Shown here piece after piece: positions 62,837-64,000 of a stretch of DNA of 64,000 nt. The notes under the pieces are model-generated. The model saw nothing but the letters and a program-made list of their open reading frames with translations, was not told the origin of the DNA and did not search any database. The translations under genes were made by a program, and so were the position numbers. Numbering within the stretch: the first letter of the stretch is position 1; every line of letters begins with the position of its first letter. The stretch is from Mesorhizobium muleiense (GTDB lineage: Bacteria; Pseudomonadota; Alphaproteobacteria; Rhizobiales; Rhizobiaceae): assembly GCF_900099905.1 (NCBI RefSeq), contig NZ_FNEE01000015.1:62001-126000 (forward strand). The letters run 5' to 3'.

Positions 62837-64000
62837 ATGTTGGATTACAGTTCGCTCCTGCTTGCGGCTGCGCTGTCGGGCACGTGTCTCAGCATCACCC
62901 TGTTTGCGATCTGGTGCACCGCGCCACAGGCACGCTTTGTGCTGACGGTGGCGTGCGGCATTCTCGTGCTCGTCGCACATGTGGTCTTGTTCTGGCACTG
63001 TGCCAAGCATCCCAGCCCCTGGCTTTGCCAGATTGTACTTGCGCTTCTCAGCCTGGGCCTTCTGACCCTCTGCCTATCGGCCATGCAATATCTCGGCGTC
63101 CACGACTATAGGCGCGCCATCTTGCCGACCCTGGCTGCGATGGCGGTTTGCGCAGGCGCGACGTCGCTGGGCTTTGACGGCATCGGCTTCATCGTCACCT
63201 ACGCGACGGTAACGGCGCTGCTCTCGCTTATCGGGGTGATGTTCTGGATCAAAGGTGGTCATGATCGCCGGATATTGCTGGTCGTTTCGTTCCTGAGCGG
63301 CGTCTGTGCGCTGTCCTTCGGACTTTGCGGCGCGGTCCTGCTGGTCAAGGGCCAATGGGTGCTCGGCGTTGCGCCCGACAACTGGGCCGAACGGTTGAAT
63401 TCCGCCGTGGCGGTCGCCTGCATGACGGGGCTCGGCGCATTGACGCTCTCCCTGCACCATTTGCAGGCGCAGATCGAACTGAAGGCCGAGACCATGACCG
63501 ACCCATTGACCGGGCTGATGAACCGGCGGGCGTTGACGGCATTCTACGGCGAGCGGATTTTCGGCCCGTTCATGTCTGTCGCCATGTTCGACCTCGACCA
63601 TTTCAAGAAGACGAACGATGTATTCGGTCATCCGGTCGGCGATCAGGTTCTGCGCCGCTTCGCCGCTGTCGTCAGAAAATACTCCAGGACCGGCGTCGAC
63701 GCCTTCCGGCTGGGCGGCGAGGAATTCGTCCTCGTCATGTCGCGGATGACTGAAGAGAAGGCTTACGACATTGCGAGCAAGATCAGCGTCGCCTTCGGCA
63801 CGGAAGTCGTCGCCACCCAGCTTGGTCCGTTGCGCAGCACAGTCAGTGGCGGCATCGGCTTTGGCGGGACGGATGGCACCAGTCTCGACAATGTGCTGGC
63901 CGAAGCCGACGCCGCACTCTATGCGGCAAAGCGCGCCGGGCGAAATCGCGTCGTCGCCCAGAACAAGGCGAGCAAGGCCGACGCGCCGGCCTTGCGTTCT
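62837..64000 (+). CDS. membrane diguanylate cyclase (GGDEF), C-terminus at window edge
   Basis: The first 388 residues of a GGDEF protein; no stop occurs before the edge. Residues 1-200 contain about six transmembrane helices (for example VACGILVLVAHVVLFW), then a short helix leads into the cyclase from about 215: TMTDPLTGLMNRRAL, SVAMFDLDHFKKTNDVFGH, and the active-site Gly-Gly-Glu-Glu-Phe in FRLGGEEFVLVMS. All substrate and metal residues are present, so it should make c-di-GMP. The RxxD inhibitory site is not in its usual spacing. The domain appears nearly complete (AAKRAGRNRVV), so only a short tail is missing. Confidence 0.92.
   Translation, partial: MLDYSSLLLAAALSGTCLSITLFAIWCTAPQARFVLTVACGILVLVAHVVLFWHCAKHPSPWLCQIVLALLSLGLLTLCLSAMQYLGVHDYRRAILPTLAAMAVCAGATSLGFDGIGFIVTYATVTALLSLIGVMFWIKGGHDRRILLVVSFLSGVCALSFGLCGAVLLVKGQWVLGVAPDNWAERLNSAVAVACMTGLGALTLSLHHLQAQIELKAETMTDPLTGLMNRRALTAFYGERIFGPFMSVAMFDLDHFKKTNDVFGHPVGDQVLRRFAAVVRKYSRTGVDAFRLGGEEFVLVMSRMTEEKAYDIASKISVAFGTEVVATQLGPLRSTVSGGIGFGGTDGTSLDNVLAEADAALYAAKRAGRNRVVAQNKASKADAPALRS

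Overview
The window is GC-rich chromosomal DNA from an alphaproteobacterium of the Rhizobiales, most like Mesorhizobium. The evidence is the housekeeping content and order (map-radC, hom-glpX-recJ, hisI, folE, yidD, thrS, parE), a PHA synthase, typical rhizobial families (DUF982, DUF1236, DUF2336, DUF2161, BTLCP), and a RIME-like intergenic inverted repeat. This assignment is by recognition, not by database search.

Layout. 0-5 kb: a truncated LysR gene divergent from an MFS exporter, then radC and map (minus strand), a DUF982 gene and a DUF2161 nuclease-like gene. 5-17 kb: a leftward type I secretion locus. Reading in the direction of transcription it holds a 692-aa low-complexity putative substrate (Asp-Ala-Lys-Ser repeats, an Asn-rich tract, Gly/Asp blocks, no RTX nonapeptides), a 669-aa T1SS-associated repeat protein, an ABC exporter with a 365-aa Pro-rich extension, an HlyD-type adaptor and a GNAT-TPR protein. 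A divergent LuxR-type regulator and a LapG-like cysteine peptidase lipoprotein lie alongside. 18-23 kb: a secreted Gly/Asp-rich protein, an alpha/alpha-toroid-like protein, a Ddl-like ATP-grasp protein and a second GNAT-TPR protein paralogous to the first. The two GNAT-TPR genes bracket the whole 18-kb region. This is the best candidate here for an undescribed system: export and perhaps modification of disordered Asp/Gly-rich matrix proteins.

23-29.4 kb: DUF2332, an alpha/beta hydrolase, then a patch of small accessory genes, a truncated mobile-element-like remnant and repeated terminators, ending at tRNA-Glu(UUC). 29.5-49 kb: core metabolism (M15 peptidase lipoprotein, phaC, aminotransferase, hom, glpX, recJ, patatin, hisI, folE, NifU-like scaffold, yidD, a class D beta-lactamase, thrS, acyltransferase, nitroreductase, flavin reductase). 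49-51 kb: a TetR/MFS pair with a clear palindromic operator. 51-55.8 kb: MaoC/CoA-ester lyase pair, DUF2336, dapB and a dienelactone-hydrolase-family protein. 55.8-60.5 kb: a decaying stretch with remnants of an SRAP peptidase and of LigD, small ORFs and a RIME-like element. 60.5-64 kb: parE, and a membrane diguanylate cyclase that runs off the right edge.

Start codons were chosen from ribosome-binding sites and family alignment by eye; functions rest on motif recognition only.
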